A DNA stretch of 5,712 nt from an uncultured Verrucomicrobiota bacterium (GCA_903905395.1 CAIVGD010000284.1:1-5712); one strand, 5' to 3'. Positions 1 through 5,712 are shown, numbered from the stretch's first letter. The notes: generated from the sequence alone by a model not told the origin. Made by a program: numbers and translations.

Positions 1-239
1 AAGCCAAGCCAAGGCAGGGATTGGCCTATGCCGGTGCCGAAGGCTTTGGAGGCGGCTTCCTTGGCGGCGAAGCGGGCGGCGAGATGGGTGGCGGGGCGGG
101 CTTGGGTACGGGAGTATTCCACTTCGGCTGGATGAAAGATGCGTTGAAGAAAACGATCTCCAAAGCGGTTGAGTGAATCTTCGATGCGGTCGATTTCGAC
201 GAGATCCATGCCAAGACCGAGGATTCGTTCGGAGTTCAT
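1..239 (-). CDS. acpS: Holo-[acyl-carrier-protein] synthase, C-terminus cut off by window edge
   Basis: AcpS moves the 4'-phosphopantetheine group from coenzyme A onto a serine of apo-acyl carrier protein, switching on ACP for fatty-acid synthesis in the cytoplasm. I translated 79 codons from the ATG at 239. The start reads MNSERILGLGMDLVEIDRIE, with the family's metal-binding Asp at residue 12. A block ARFAAKEAASKAFGTGI follows at about 55-71 and carries the second metal ligand, Glu61, and the conserved Lys residues. F-H-P-A-E at 35-39 is also typical. The family is usually about 120-130 residues, so roughly 40-50 C-terminal residues lie left of the window. The ATG overlaps the pdxJ stop as ATGA, so translation is probably coupled. 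No Shine-Dalgarno sequence precedes it (the upstream bases are CTCACAAAA). The pdxJ-acpS order also occurs in Escherichia coli. Identification is secure; only the end is unseen. Confidence 0.95.
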   Translation of the reverse strand, partial: MNSERILGLGMDLVEIDRIEDSLNRFGDRFLQRIFHPAEVEYSRTQARPATHLAARFAAKEAASKAFGTGIGQSLPWLG

Positions 240-973
240 TTTTGTGAGATGACTGCGAGGAAATCGCGGACGCTGCGATCGAGTCCGACGATGATGGCGT
301 GACTGAGGAGAGAGTGGCCGATGTTGAGGGTGTGTAGGTGTGGCAGGGAAAGAAGTGCGGGGAGATTGGAGAGGCGGAGGCCGTGGCCGGCGTTGACTTG
401 GATTTTTAGGCGATGGGATTGTTCGGCCGCAGATTTTAATTTTTCCAGCGTGGCAGGGCGTTGGGCGGGGGTGGCATCAGCGAAGCAGCCGGTGTGGAGT
501 TCGACGACGTGGGCATGGAGGGCGGAGGCTGCTTCGATTTGGTGGGGTTCGGGACTGAGGAAGAGGCTGGTGAGAATGCCTGCGGCGTTGAGTTGTTGGA
601 TCACGGGCCGGAGGGATTCGATGTGGCGTGCGGCATCGAGTCCGCCTTCAGTGGTGACCTCGGTGCGGTTTTCGGGGACAAGGCAGACTTCGGCGGGTTT
701 GAGGCGGAGGGCGAAGTCGAGCATGGCGGGGGTGGCGGCTAGTTCGAGGTTGAGCTTTTCGCGGCATTCGCGACCGAGGCGGAGGACGTCTTCGTCCTGG
801 ATGTGGCGACGGTCTTCGCGGAGGTGGACGGTGATGGAGTGGGCTCCGGCGGCGAGGCAGAGGCGGGCGGCGGCGACGGGGTCTGGTTCTGGGGAGGCGC
901 CGTTGGTGTGGTTGCGGTATCGGGCCTGCCGAAGAGTGGCGAGATGATCGATGTTTACGCCTAAGCGAATCAC
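236..973 (-). CDS. pdxJ: Pyridoxine 5'-phosphate synthase
   Basis: PdxJ condenses 1-deoxy-D-xylulose 5-phosphate with 3-amino-2-oxopropyl phosphate to give pyridoxine 5'-phosphate, the last ring-forming step of the DXP-dependent vitamin B6 pathway. It is a cytosolic TIM-barrel enzyme. Counting from the GTG at 973, the protein has 245 residues, close to the usual length. Visible signatures are VNIDHLATLRQAR (6-18), SITVHLREDRRHI (46-58, with the catalytic His50 and phosphate-binding region), LNLE (catalytic Glu77), LVPENRTEVTTEGGLD (98-113), VELHTGCFAD (157-166), VNAGHGL (193-199, catalytic His197) and NIGHSLL (217-223). No key residue is missing. Start choice: GTG 973 gives MIRLGVNIDH, the family's usual N-terminus. 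An in-frame TTG at 991 would add six atypical residues (MGYPSD). Neither has a well-placed ribosome-binding site. The gene sits about 70 bp downstream of the pseudopilin gene and overlaps acpS at its stop. Confidence 0.96.
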   Translation of the reverse strand: MIRLGVNIDHLATLRQARYRNHTNGASPEPDPVAAARLCLAAGAHSITVHLREDRRHIQDEDVLRLGRECREKLNLELAATPAMLDFALRLKPAEVCLVPENRTEVTTEGGLDAARHIESLRPVIQQLNAAGILTSLFLSPEPHQIEAASALHAHVVELHTGCFADATPAQRPATLEKLKSAAEQSHRLKIQVNAGHGLRLSNLPALLSLPHLHTLNIGHSLLSHAIIVGLDRSVRDFLAVISQK

Positions 974-984
974 ATCAGAAGGAT

Positions 985-999
985 ACCCCAAATTGGGGT
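985..999. repeat. 15-bp palindrome just upstream of pdxJ
   Basis: ACCCCAA-A-TTGGGGT is a perfect inverted repeat with 7-bp arms and a single central base. It lies 12 bp upstream of the GTG start of pdxJ and covers the alternative TTG start at 989-991. In the mRNA it could fold as a small hairpin (ACCCC/GGGGU around a five-base loop) that hides the only G-rich stretch near the start. As DNA it has the shape of a small operator. No U-run follows, so it is not an intrinsic terminator. Its function is inferred from position only. Confidence 0.4.
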
Positions 1000-1045
1000 T
1001 AAAGTTGAGTGTTTTCCGGGAGGCAGGAAGACAGATAGGAAGGAC

Positions 1046-1615
1046 TTATTTATAGGATGGTTTGGTCATTCGGCTATAGACGGTGTTGTCAGCTCGTAGC
1101 GAATTATAGCCGTAGCCGTCGGCATGAACATTGGTGGCATCCCAGACGAGAGTGAGTCGGCGGAAGGGAATTTCGAAGGTATTACTGCCGCGGTAAATAG
1201 TGGCGGATCCTGCGGCGGCCTCTTCGTCAGAAGAAAAAGGAAGATACTCGTAGCTGTTGGTGTACTGGCGATAGCGGCTATCCGGGCTTCGCAAATCGGA
1301 TGGGCAGGCCAGTACCTTTGCGGTGAGACCGTAGGGGCCGAGTGCCCCGAGCATGTTGGTAACGTTCTCGTTGGTGAAGATCTGTTCTCCCCAAGGGTTA
1401 TTGATGCTGGGGAATTTATTTCCATTGTCGGGAATGTAGAGCCAGACGGCTGTGCCGATCTGACGGAGATTTGAGAGGCAGGCGGTGCTTTCCGCCTTGG
1501 CCTTTACTCGCTGCAGGGAGGGGGTGGTCATCCCAGCCAACATTGCGATGATGGAGATCACCGCGAGCAATTCGATGAGGGTGAAAGCGGAGATTCGGCG
1601 TGGGAACTTCAGCAT
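1046..1615 (-). CDS. Pseudopilin with prepilin-type N-terminal cleavage/methylation motif
   Basis: This small exported protein of 189 residues has a type IV pilin/type II secretion pseudopilin leader. The leader MLKFPRRISA is short and basic. The cleavage and methylation site A10-F11-T-L-I-E15 puts the conserved Glu at mature position +5. A hydrophobic helix follows at about 11-29 (FTLIELLAVISIIAMLAGM). Prepilin peptidase would cut after Ala10; the usual residue there is Gly, and Ala is an accepted variant. The segment ACLSNLRQIGTAVWLYIPDNGNKFP and a later ACPSD match the style of the large PVC-group pseudopilin family. The C-terminus (VHADGYGYNSLRADNTVYSRM) only loosely recalls the family's usual FADGHV-like ending. 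The ATG at 1615 shares one base with the upstream stop (TGATG); a GTG at 1618 is also possible. Role is inferred: a subunit of a pseudopilus or pilus, or a surface protein using that export route. No peptidase, ATPase or full secretin gene is in view. Confidence 0.85.
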   Translation of the reverse strand: MLKFPRRISAFTLIELLAVISIIAMLAGMTTPSLQRVKAKAESTACLSNLRQIGTAVWLYIPDNGNKFPSINNPWGEQIFTNENVTNMLGALGPYGLTAKVLACPSDLRSPDSRYRQYTNSYEYLPFSSDEEAAAGSATIYRGSNTFEIPFRRLTLVWDATNVHADGYGYNSLRADNTVYSRMTKPSYK

Positions 1616-2640
1616 CACTTCTGACCGGATTTAATCGCACTTCGTCTTTCGATGTAGCGTTGATAACGCTGAGATCTTTGTTCGGGTGTCATCCGACGCA
1701 TTCCGCGGGCAAAGCTATCCCCGGCGCGTTCGGCGCGGGCGGGATCGTTCATGATTTCCTGTCTTTTTTTGTCCCGCTCTTCCTCCGTGGTGAGGGAGGA
1801 CCATTCGCGGTATTGCTTGATGGATTCATCGGCGGTTTTCCGGGCATCGGCCTGTTCTGACGCGGGGAGGGCGGCGATCCTAGATTCCAGGCGACCGAGC
1901 AGAGCTTCGGGAGGAAGGGGTGGGACTTGCGACCACCGGAGGTTTCCGCGATCCGGTCGTCCTCCGGCCATTCCGGGACCGCCTTCACCTCCATCACGGC
2001 GAGCGGGAAGAAGATAAGCGACTTGGGATACACCGTTGACAATCTTGGCCAAGGCGGGAAGGGAAGAGCCGATGGGGCCAGATTGAGCCGCCCGTTTCAA
2101 GGTGGGGTTCCAAGTTTCCGGAAGAAGAATACGAACTTCCGTGGCTCGGGCGGCACTTTCCAGATTCGGAAGGAGTTGTGGAGGAAGGGCGGCCTCGGGT
2201 TTCCAAGTCTGTTTGCGTGGATCACGATCTATGGGCAGATCGTCCATGCCAGCGATGAAAAGCCAAGGGGTCCGGTATTCAACCGTGCGGATGCCTGAGT
2301 TTTCCGGAGGAGTAGGCAACGAGGCTAGGAGGGTTTGGAGAGAGGGGGCATCTGGAGCGAGCAGGATGAGAAGCCGACCCCGGGATTCGGCGGCGGCTTG
2401 GAGGGCGTCGAGCGCTTCGGTGACCGGCACACGGCGCACGTGGATGGTCACTGGTTTTGCCGGATCGATATCGGTGATGACTTTGAGACCGGACTGCTGG
2501 GTAAAAGAGCGGAGAATAATGGGAAGAGGTTTGTTGTCGTAGTTGAGCGTGACGGTTCCCCACCAACTGGAGATCCAGATGACGAGCCAAACCAAGCCGA
2601 GGATACCTATGGCGAGGGCCAGTATTTTTTGGCGGTTCAT
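1615..2640 (-). CDS. Membrane-anchored protein with STN (secretin/TonB short N-terminal)-like domain
   Basis: I do not recognise this 341-residue protein as a named family. An N-terminal membrane segment (about 5-24, ILALAIGILGLVWLVIWISS, after a short basic start) would anchor it with the rest outside the cytoplasm. Residues about 30-90 look like an STN/secretin N0-type module: VTLNYDNKPLPIILRSF, then SGLKVITDIDPAKPVTIHV, then VPVTEALDAL. Residues about 165-213 repeat a similar pattern less clearly. A Gly-rich linker at 217-232 follows, then a charged, probably helical tail to the end containing LTTEEERDKK and MTPEQRSQRYQRY. The length is too short for a secretin and no pore-forming secretin domain is visible. 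It is probably translationally coupled to the pseudopilin gene that follows, which suggests a shared job at the cell envelope. The ATG at 2640 has only an A-rich AAGAAAA stretch upstream. The STN call is by eye and moderately sure; function is unknown. Confidence 0.7.
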   Translation of the reverse strand: MNRQKILALAIGILGLVWLVIWISSWWGTVTLNYDNKPLPIILRSFTQQSGLKVITDIDPAKPVTIHVRRVPVTEALDALQAAAESRGRLLILLAPDAPSLQTLLASLPTPPENSGIRTVEYRTPWLFIAGMDDLPIDRDPRKQTWKPEAALPPQLLPNLESAARATEVRILLPETWNPTLKRAAQSGPIGSSLPALAKIVNGVSQVAYLLPARRDGGEGGPGMAGGRPDRGNLRWSQVPPLPPEALLGRLESRIAALPASEQADARKTADESIKQYREWSSLTTEEERDKKRQEIMNDPARAERAGDSFARGMRRMTPEQRSQRYQRYIERRSAIKSGQK

Positions 2641-2754
2641 TTTTCTTGGGAGAGGAGAACCTTACAGGAAAAAGTAGGAACAGGAAAGGGTGTTCGGAGT
2701 GGGAGGGCGGCGCGAGGTATTGATGGAGGCGGTGAGGAAACGAGGAAGGATGGA

Positions 2755-2783
2755 ATTAAAAGTTGTTCCCAACGATGGCACAA
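2755..2783 (-). promoter_or_regulatory. Candidate sigma70-type promoter for the minus-strand operon
   Basis: On the minus strand, TTGTGC (2783-2778) and TTTAAT (2760-2755) are separated by exactly 17 bp. The -10 box matches TATAAT at five of six positions; the -35 box matches TTGACA only in its TTG. Transcription would begin near 2748, giving a leader of about 108 nt before the ATG at 2640. This is inferred from hexamer matching in an organism whose promoter preferences are not known from the window. Confidence 0.4.
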
Positions 2784-2799
2784 GGGAGGGAAGGGAGGA
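2784..2799. repeat. 16-bp G-rich purine tract between divergent promoters
   Basis: The plus strand reads GGGAGGGAAGGGAGGA, pure purine, with G-runs of 3, 3, 3 and 2. It is nearly a four-run G-quadruplex motif, but the last run is one G short. It exactly fills the space between the two outward-facing -35 candidates. Confidence 0.45.
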
Positions 2800-2829
2800 T
2801 TGCCTGCGCTTGCCGGCTTTTCATATGAT
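2800..2829 (+). promoter_or_regulatory. Candidate sigma70-type promoter for the SNF2 gene
   Basis: TTGCCT (2800-2805, four of six to TTGACA) and TATGAT (2824-2829, five of six to TATAAT) are 18 bp apart. A start about seven bases after the -10 box would be near 2836, only two bases before the ATG at 2838, so the message would be almost leaderless. TTGCC recurs at 2810-2814, ten bases (one helical turn) after its first copy, which could be a factor-binding pattern or chance. Confidence 0.4.
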
Positions 2830-2837
2830 TATGGAGT

Positions 2838-5712
2838 ATGTCGGAATCTAATTCGGCACCGTCCGTACTCTCCAAAGAGATGCTTTTGGAGATCGGGGGT
2901 TGGCGGGCGATGCAAGAGGGCCGCTCCTTGTGGGAGGCAGGGAAGGTGATGTCGGTGGAGTGGGTGGACCCGATTCTGGGGGGGGTTGTGCAGGCGGGCA
3001 CGGGGACGGTGAACGCCCGACTCAAACTGGGCAAGCGCCTCGCGGATGTGGAAAATTTCTGCAGTTGCCGGCAGGCCCGGGAGTACGGGACGGTTTGTCC
3101 GCACGTCATTGCCCTGAGTCTTAAATATTTGGAAAAGAGTGGAAAAGTGGCCGGCGGGCCGGTGCATCGACCGAATGGGGTGGTGGCTGGACCTGTGGCG
3201 GCGGCGGCTCGGGCGTTGGCTCCGCGATTTCCCCGGGTGTTGGGTCAGTTGGCTGGAAAAGCTTCCAAGCCACTTTCGCTGGAAGTTCATTTACCACTGG
3301 ATCTAGCCAAGGCGTGGAAGGCGGGGAAAATTCCGCTGACGGTTGAAGCTTCGGTGGACGGGGGGCCGACGAAGAGTTTGGATGCAGTGCCGCTGGAAAA
3401 AGTGGAGCCGTATATCGTGGACGAATCGGACGCCACCCTGCTCGCGATGTTGGAGAGGATGGAGGGGGCTTCCGTTCATGGGGAGGCGGAGCTGACGGCC
3501 TCGGATCGGGATCTTTTCTTTCCAATCCTGCTGGGGCATCCCCGGGTGTTTGCCGGGCGAAGAAAACATCTTTCGGTGGGGCAGGCGGCGGAGGGCACAC
3601 GATTAAAGGCCGAGCTCGATGATGAGGGGATTCTTCATTTGGAACTGGTGCCAGCGCCAGCCGGCATGGAGGGAAGCGAGCTATTGGAAAGTATAGACGG
3701 GCGTTGGCGACTCACTGGAGAAAATCTGGAGCTGTTGGATAGTTTGCCGCACACCTACGAGGGGTTACGCAAAGGACCCAGATCGGTGGCTCGCGAAGGG
3801 TTGGCGGTTTTTTTGCAAAGGGAGATGCCGCAATTGGAAAGGTATGTGCGGGTGGAGGCGGGTGAAAAACTGCGCGGGCTTCAGTTTGAGACGATGGTTC
3901 CGAAAATCCGTGTGGAGTTGGACGGACTGCTATCCGGGGTGAGTTGTCAGCTCGAGGCGTTATATGGAAAAGAGTCGCACATTCTGACGGGGATGCCGGG
4001 GCAAAACGAGGGTATGGACGCGTGGGTGCCGGATGTGGGCGATCCCGGGAGATACAGGGTCCGGGGCCGCGCGATGGAGCGGACGACGCAGAGAGAACTG
4101 CTCGCGGCCGGGTTCCTGCCTGGCCAACGGGCGGCTGAGCGATACACGCTGGCCGGGGAGGGCAAGGTGGGAGCGTTTCTGGCCAACATTCTCCCCCGCT
4201 GGAAACAGAAGTGGGAAGTGAAGATGACTCCGAGAATGGAATCCCTCCTGAGCCGCTGCGACTACATCGCGCCCGAGGTGACTCTGCGGGATACGGGCGG
4301 ATCGTGGCTTTCGGTGGAGGTGGACTTTCTTTCGGGCGGCGGAAGCGATGCCCTGACTCCTGCGGAGGTGCAGAGACTTTTGCAAACCGGGTTGAGCCAC
4401 CACCGGTTGGCGGGGGGTCGGATTGCGCTGGTGCCGACGGAGGATGTGGCGGAGTTCACAGAGGTGTTGCGGGATTGTCAGGTGCGAAACGATGGGACGC
4501 GCTACAAACTGGAGAAAAGATTCCGCGGTTATTTCGGTGAGGCGATCAGGGGGACCGGGTGGGTGGTGAGTGGGCGCTCGAATTGGAAACCTCCGGCGGA
4601 GCTGATGCAGTACGAGGTGGCGCAGTTGCCGGAGCGGCTGGAAAAGATCGTGCGGCCGTATCAAAAGGAGGGCATTGGCTGGCTGCAGTATCTGGCTCGG
4701 AATAGTTTTGGCGGGGTATTGGCGGATGAGATGGGTCTGGGCAAAACTCTGCAGACCCTCGCTTTCCTGGAATTGCGGCGGGCGGAAAATAAAACGAAAC
4801 TGCCCGGATTGGTTCTCTGCCCGACCAGCCTGGTGATCAACTGGATGGATGAGGGGAAAAAGTTCGCCCCCGGGTTGAAGATGTTGGCTTTATACGGGGC
4901 GGGCCGAAAATCCCTTCTCTCAAAAATTCCCGAGTACGATTTGGTGGTGACGAGCTATGCCCTTTTGCGAAGAGACATCGCCGAGTACGAAAAGATGGTA
5001 TTTGATACGTTGGTGTTGGACGAGGCGCAGAACATTAAAAACCGGACCAGCCAGACGGCGGTTTGCGTGAAGAAACTCATTGGCGACCACCGAATGGTTC
5101 TGACGGGCACTCCGCTGGAGAATTCCCTGCTCGATCTGTGGTCGATCTATGATTTTCTTATGCCGGGATATTTGGGCACCGCGACCGATTTCCGGGATCG
5201 GTACGAGATTCCGGTGTCGAAGATGGGGGATGAACGGGCCCAGCAGAGGCTACGCCAGCGGGTGCGGCCTTTCCTTCTGCGGCGGACGAAAGCGGAGGTC
5301 GCCCGGGATCTGCCGGAGAAGATAGAGCAGATCGCTTTTTGCGAGCTGACTGACGAGCAGAAGGGGGTGTACCGGCAGATTCTGGAGGAGGGCCGCAAGC
5401 ATGTCAGCGAACTATCCGGCAAGGCCTCGGGTGGGCGCGACCGGATCGCCGTTCTCACGGTGCTGATGCGACTCCGGCAAGCGTGTTGTCATCTGGGCTT
5501 ACTACCGCAAACCGGGTTGAAGGTTTGGACAGAGCCGTCGGGGAAGATGGAGTATTTTCTGGACCGATTGGACGAGGCGATTTCCGGCGGGCACCGGATG
5601 CTGGTCTTCAGTCAGTTTGTTTCCATGCTAAAAATCGTGCAGGAGGAGTTGCGTCGAAGAAAGATTCCGCACTGCTATTTGGACGGTGGAACGGTGGATC
5701 GGGCGGGCGAGG
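2838..5712 (+). CDS. SWIM zinc-finger SNF2-family DNA-dependent ATPase (helicase-like), C-terminus cut off by window edge
   Basis: An unbroken frame of 958 codons has no stop before the edge. SNF2 ATPases use ATP to move along double-stranded DNA and shift bound proteins; the bacterial relative RapA acts on RNA polymerase. Domains in order: a SWIM-type zinc finger C75-S-C77-x9-C87-P-H89; a long middle part (about 100-590) of which 475-545 may be the wing-like region seen before bacterial SNF2 cores (SHHRLAGGRIALVPTEDV at 520-537); then the ATPase. Core motifs are YQKEGIGWLQYL (from 608), motif I ADEMGLGKT (629-637, Lys636), motif Ia LVLCPTSLVINW (from 658), VVTSYALLRRD (about 703-713), motif II DEAQ (728-731), motif III LTGTPLEN (755-762) and a motif IV-like RMLVFSQF (920-927). 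Motifs V and VI lie outside. ATG 2838 is the first start after an in-frame TGA at 2826; M15 (2880) is an alternative. Neither has a well-spaced Shine-Dalgarno sequence. The partner and cellular target cannot be told from sequence. Confidence 0.95.
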   Translation, partial: MSESNSAPSVLSKEMLLEIGGWRAMQEGRSLWEAGKVMSVEWVDPILGGVVQAGTGTVNARLKLGKRLADVENFCSCRQAREYGTVCPHVIALSLKYLEKSGKVAGGPVHRPNGVVAGPVAAAARALAPRFPRVLGQLAGKASKPLSLEVHLPLDLAKAWKAGKIPLTVEASVDGGPTKSLDAVPLEKVEPYIVDESDATLLAMLERMEGASVHGEAELTASDRDLFFPILLGHPRVFAGRRKHLSVGQAAEGTRLKAELDDEGILHLELVPAPAGMEGSELLESIDGRWRLTGENLELLDSLPHTYEGLRKGPRSVAREGLAVFLQREMPQLERYVRVEAGEKLRGLQFETMVPKIRVELDGLLSGVSCQLEALYGKESHILTGMPGQNEGMDAWVPDVGDPGRYRVRGRAMERTTQRELLAAGFLPGQRAAERYTLAGEGKVGAFLANILPRWKQKWEVKMTPRMESLLSRCDYIAPEVTLRDTGGSWLSVEVDFLSGGGSDALTPAEVQRLLQTGLSHHRLAGGRIALVPTEDVAEFTEVLRDCQVRNDGTRYKLEKRFRGYFGEAIRGTGWVVSGRSNWKPPAELMQYEVAQLPERLEKIVRPYQKEGIGWLQYLARNSFGGVLADEMGLGKTLQTLAFLELRRAENKTKLPGLVLCPTSLVINWMDEGKKFAPGLKMLALYGAGRKSLLSKIPEYDLVVTSYALLRRDIAEYEKMVFDTLVLDEAQNIKNRTSQTAVCVKKLIGDHRMVLTGTPLENSLLDLWSIYDFLMPGYLGTATDFRDRYEIPVSKMGDERAQQRLRQRVRPFLLRRTKAEVARDLPEKIEQIAFCELTDEQKGVYRQILEEGRKHVSELSGKASGGRDRIAVLTVLMRLRQACCHLGLLPQTGLKVWTEPSGKMEYFLDRLDEAISGGHRMLVFSQFVSMLKIVQEELRRRKIPHCYLDGGTVDRAGE

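Larger units (their letters stand above)
2641..2837. other. Divergent intergenic region, purine-rich on the plus strand
   Basis: This 197-bp gap separates the minus-strand operon from the plus-strand SNF2 gene. It has no convincing reading frame of its own. By my count 75 of the 100 bases from 2701 to 2800 are purines on the plus strand. The minus-strand leader RNA would therefore be pyrimidine-rich, with CCTCC-like runs that resemble anti-Shine-Dalgarno sequence rather than Shine-Dalgarno sequence. The right half contains two outward-facing candidate promoters. No terminator-like hairpin with a T-run was seen, as expected between divergent genes. Confidence 0.8.

Noticed and set aside
321..947. 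Plus-strand open frame of 208 codons opposite pdxJ
   Set aside because: The minus-strand frame carries every PdxJ catalytic motif. The plus-strand product is Arg/Ser/Trp-rich with no recognisable domain, so it is a shadow.
985..999. Palindrome upstream of pdxJ as an intrinsic terminator for the STN-like/pseudopilin genes
   Set aside because: The stem is short and no T-run follows on the minus strand, so termination is unlikely.
1049..1054. TATAAA on the minus strand at the end of the pseudopilin gene, a possible internal promoter for pdxJ-acpS
   Set aside because: No acceptable -35 hexamer lies 16-18 bases upstream and there is no extended TG motif. One hexamer alone is too weak to list.
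1615..2640. STN-like protein as a full type II/III secretin
   Set aside because: At 341 residues, with an N-terminal anchor helix and a charged helical tail, it has no visible pore-forming secretin domain.
2762..2773. GTTG-TTCC-CAAC inverted repeat in the spacer of the minus-strand promoter as an operator
   Set aside because: Arms of only 4 bp are expected by chance at this scale.
2784..2799. G-quadruplex-forming sequence
   Set aside because: The fourth G-run has only two Gs, so it misses the standard motif. Kept only as a purine tract.
2335..2949. Plus-strand open frame of 204 codons crossing the intergenic region into the SNF2 gene
   Set aside because: It overlaps two supported genes and both candidate promoters, is Gly/Arg-rich and shows no domain.
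3960..4664. Long open frame of 234 codons on the minus strand inside the SNF2 gene, with others at 2829-3290 and 3121-3600
   Set aside because: They lie antisense to an unbroken frame with clear SWIM and SNF2 motifs. Their products are Arg/Pro/His-rich low-complexity sequences, as expected from the opposite strand of a G-rich gene.

Overview
The window holds a four-gene run on the minus strand (about 1-2640) and one long plus-strand gene (2838 to the right edge), diverging from a 197-bp intergenic region. GC content is moderate to high: three 60-base lines sampled in different genes each gave 35 G+C. The best taxonomic guess is a member of the Verrucomicrobiota (PVC group). It rests on the pseudopilin, whose FTLIELLAVISIIAMLAG helix followed by a CLSNLRQIGTAVWLYIPDNGNKFP-type segment is characteristic of the many such proteins in that phylum. 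This is inference from protein style, not a database result.

Reading the minus strand in its own direction, the order is: (i) a 341-aa membrane-anchored protein with a secretin/TonB short N-terminal (STN)-like domain and a charged C-terminal tail; (ii) a type II secretion/type IV pilus-type pseudopilin whose ATG shares one base with the preceding stop; (iii) pdxJ, pyridoxine 5'-phosphate synthase, after a gap of about 70 bp; (iv) acpS, holo-acyl-carrier-protein synthase, whose ATG overlaps the pdxJ stop and which runs off the left edge. pdxJ-acpS is a classic conserved pair. The STN-like/pseudopilin pair upstream is an orphan set with no other secretion gene in view.

On the plus strand, 2838-5712 is one uninterrupted reading frame of 958 codons without a stop. 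It encodes a SWIM zinc-finger/SNF2-family ATPase. The zinc ligands, helicase motifs I, Ia, II, III and a motif IV-like block are visible. The last helicase motifs (V and VI) lie beyond the window.

The intergenic region carries two sigma70-like candidate promoters back to back, separated by a 16-bp G-rich purine tract. Two things cut across gene boundaries: the plus strand is G-rich and C-poor whichever way the genes point, and none of the five starts has a well-spaced Shine-Dalgarno sequence. I found no RNA gene, CRISPR array, insertion sequence or convincing terminator. Most of the window is ordinary housekeeping sequence. The least familiar parts are the STN-like/pseudopilin pair and the roughly 500-residue middle of the SNF2 protein.
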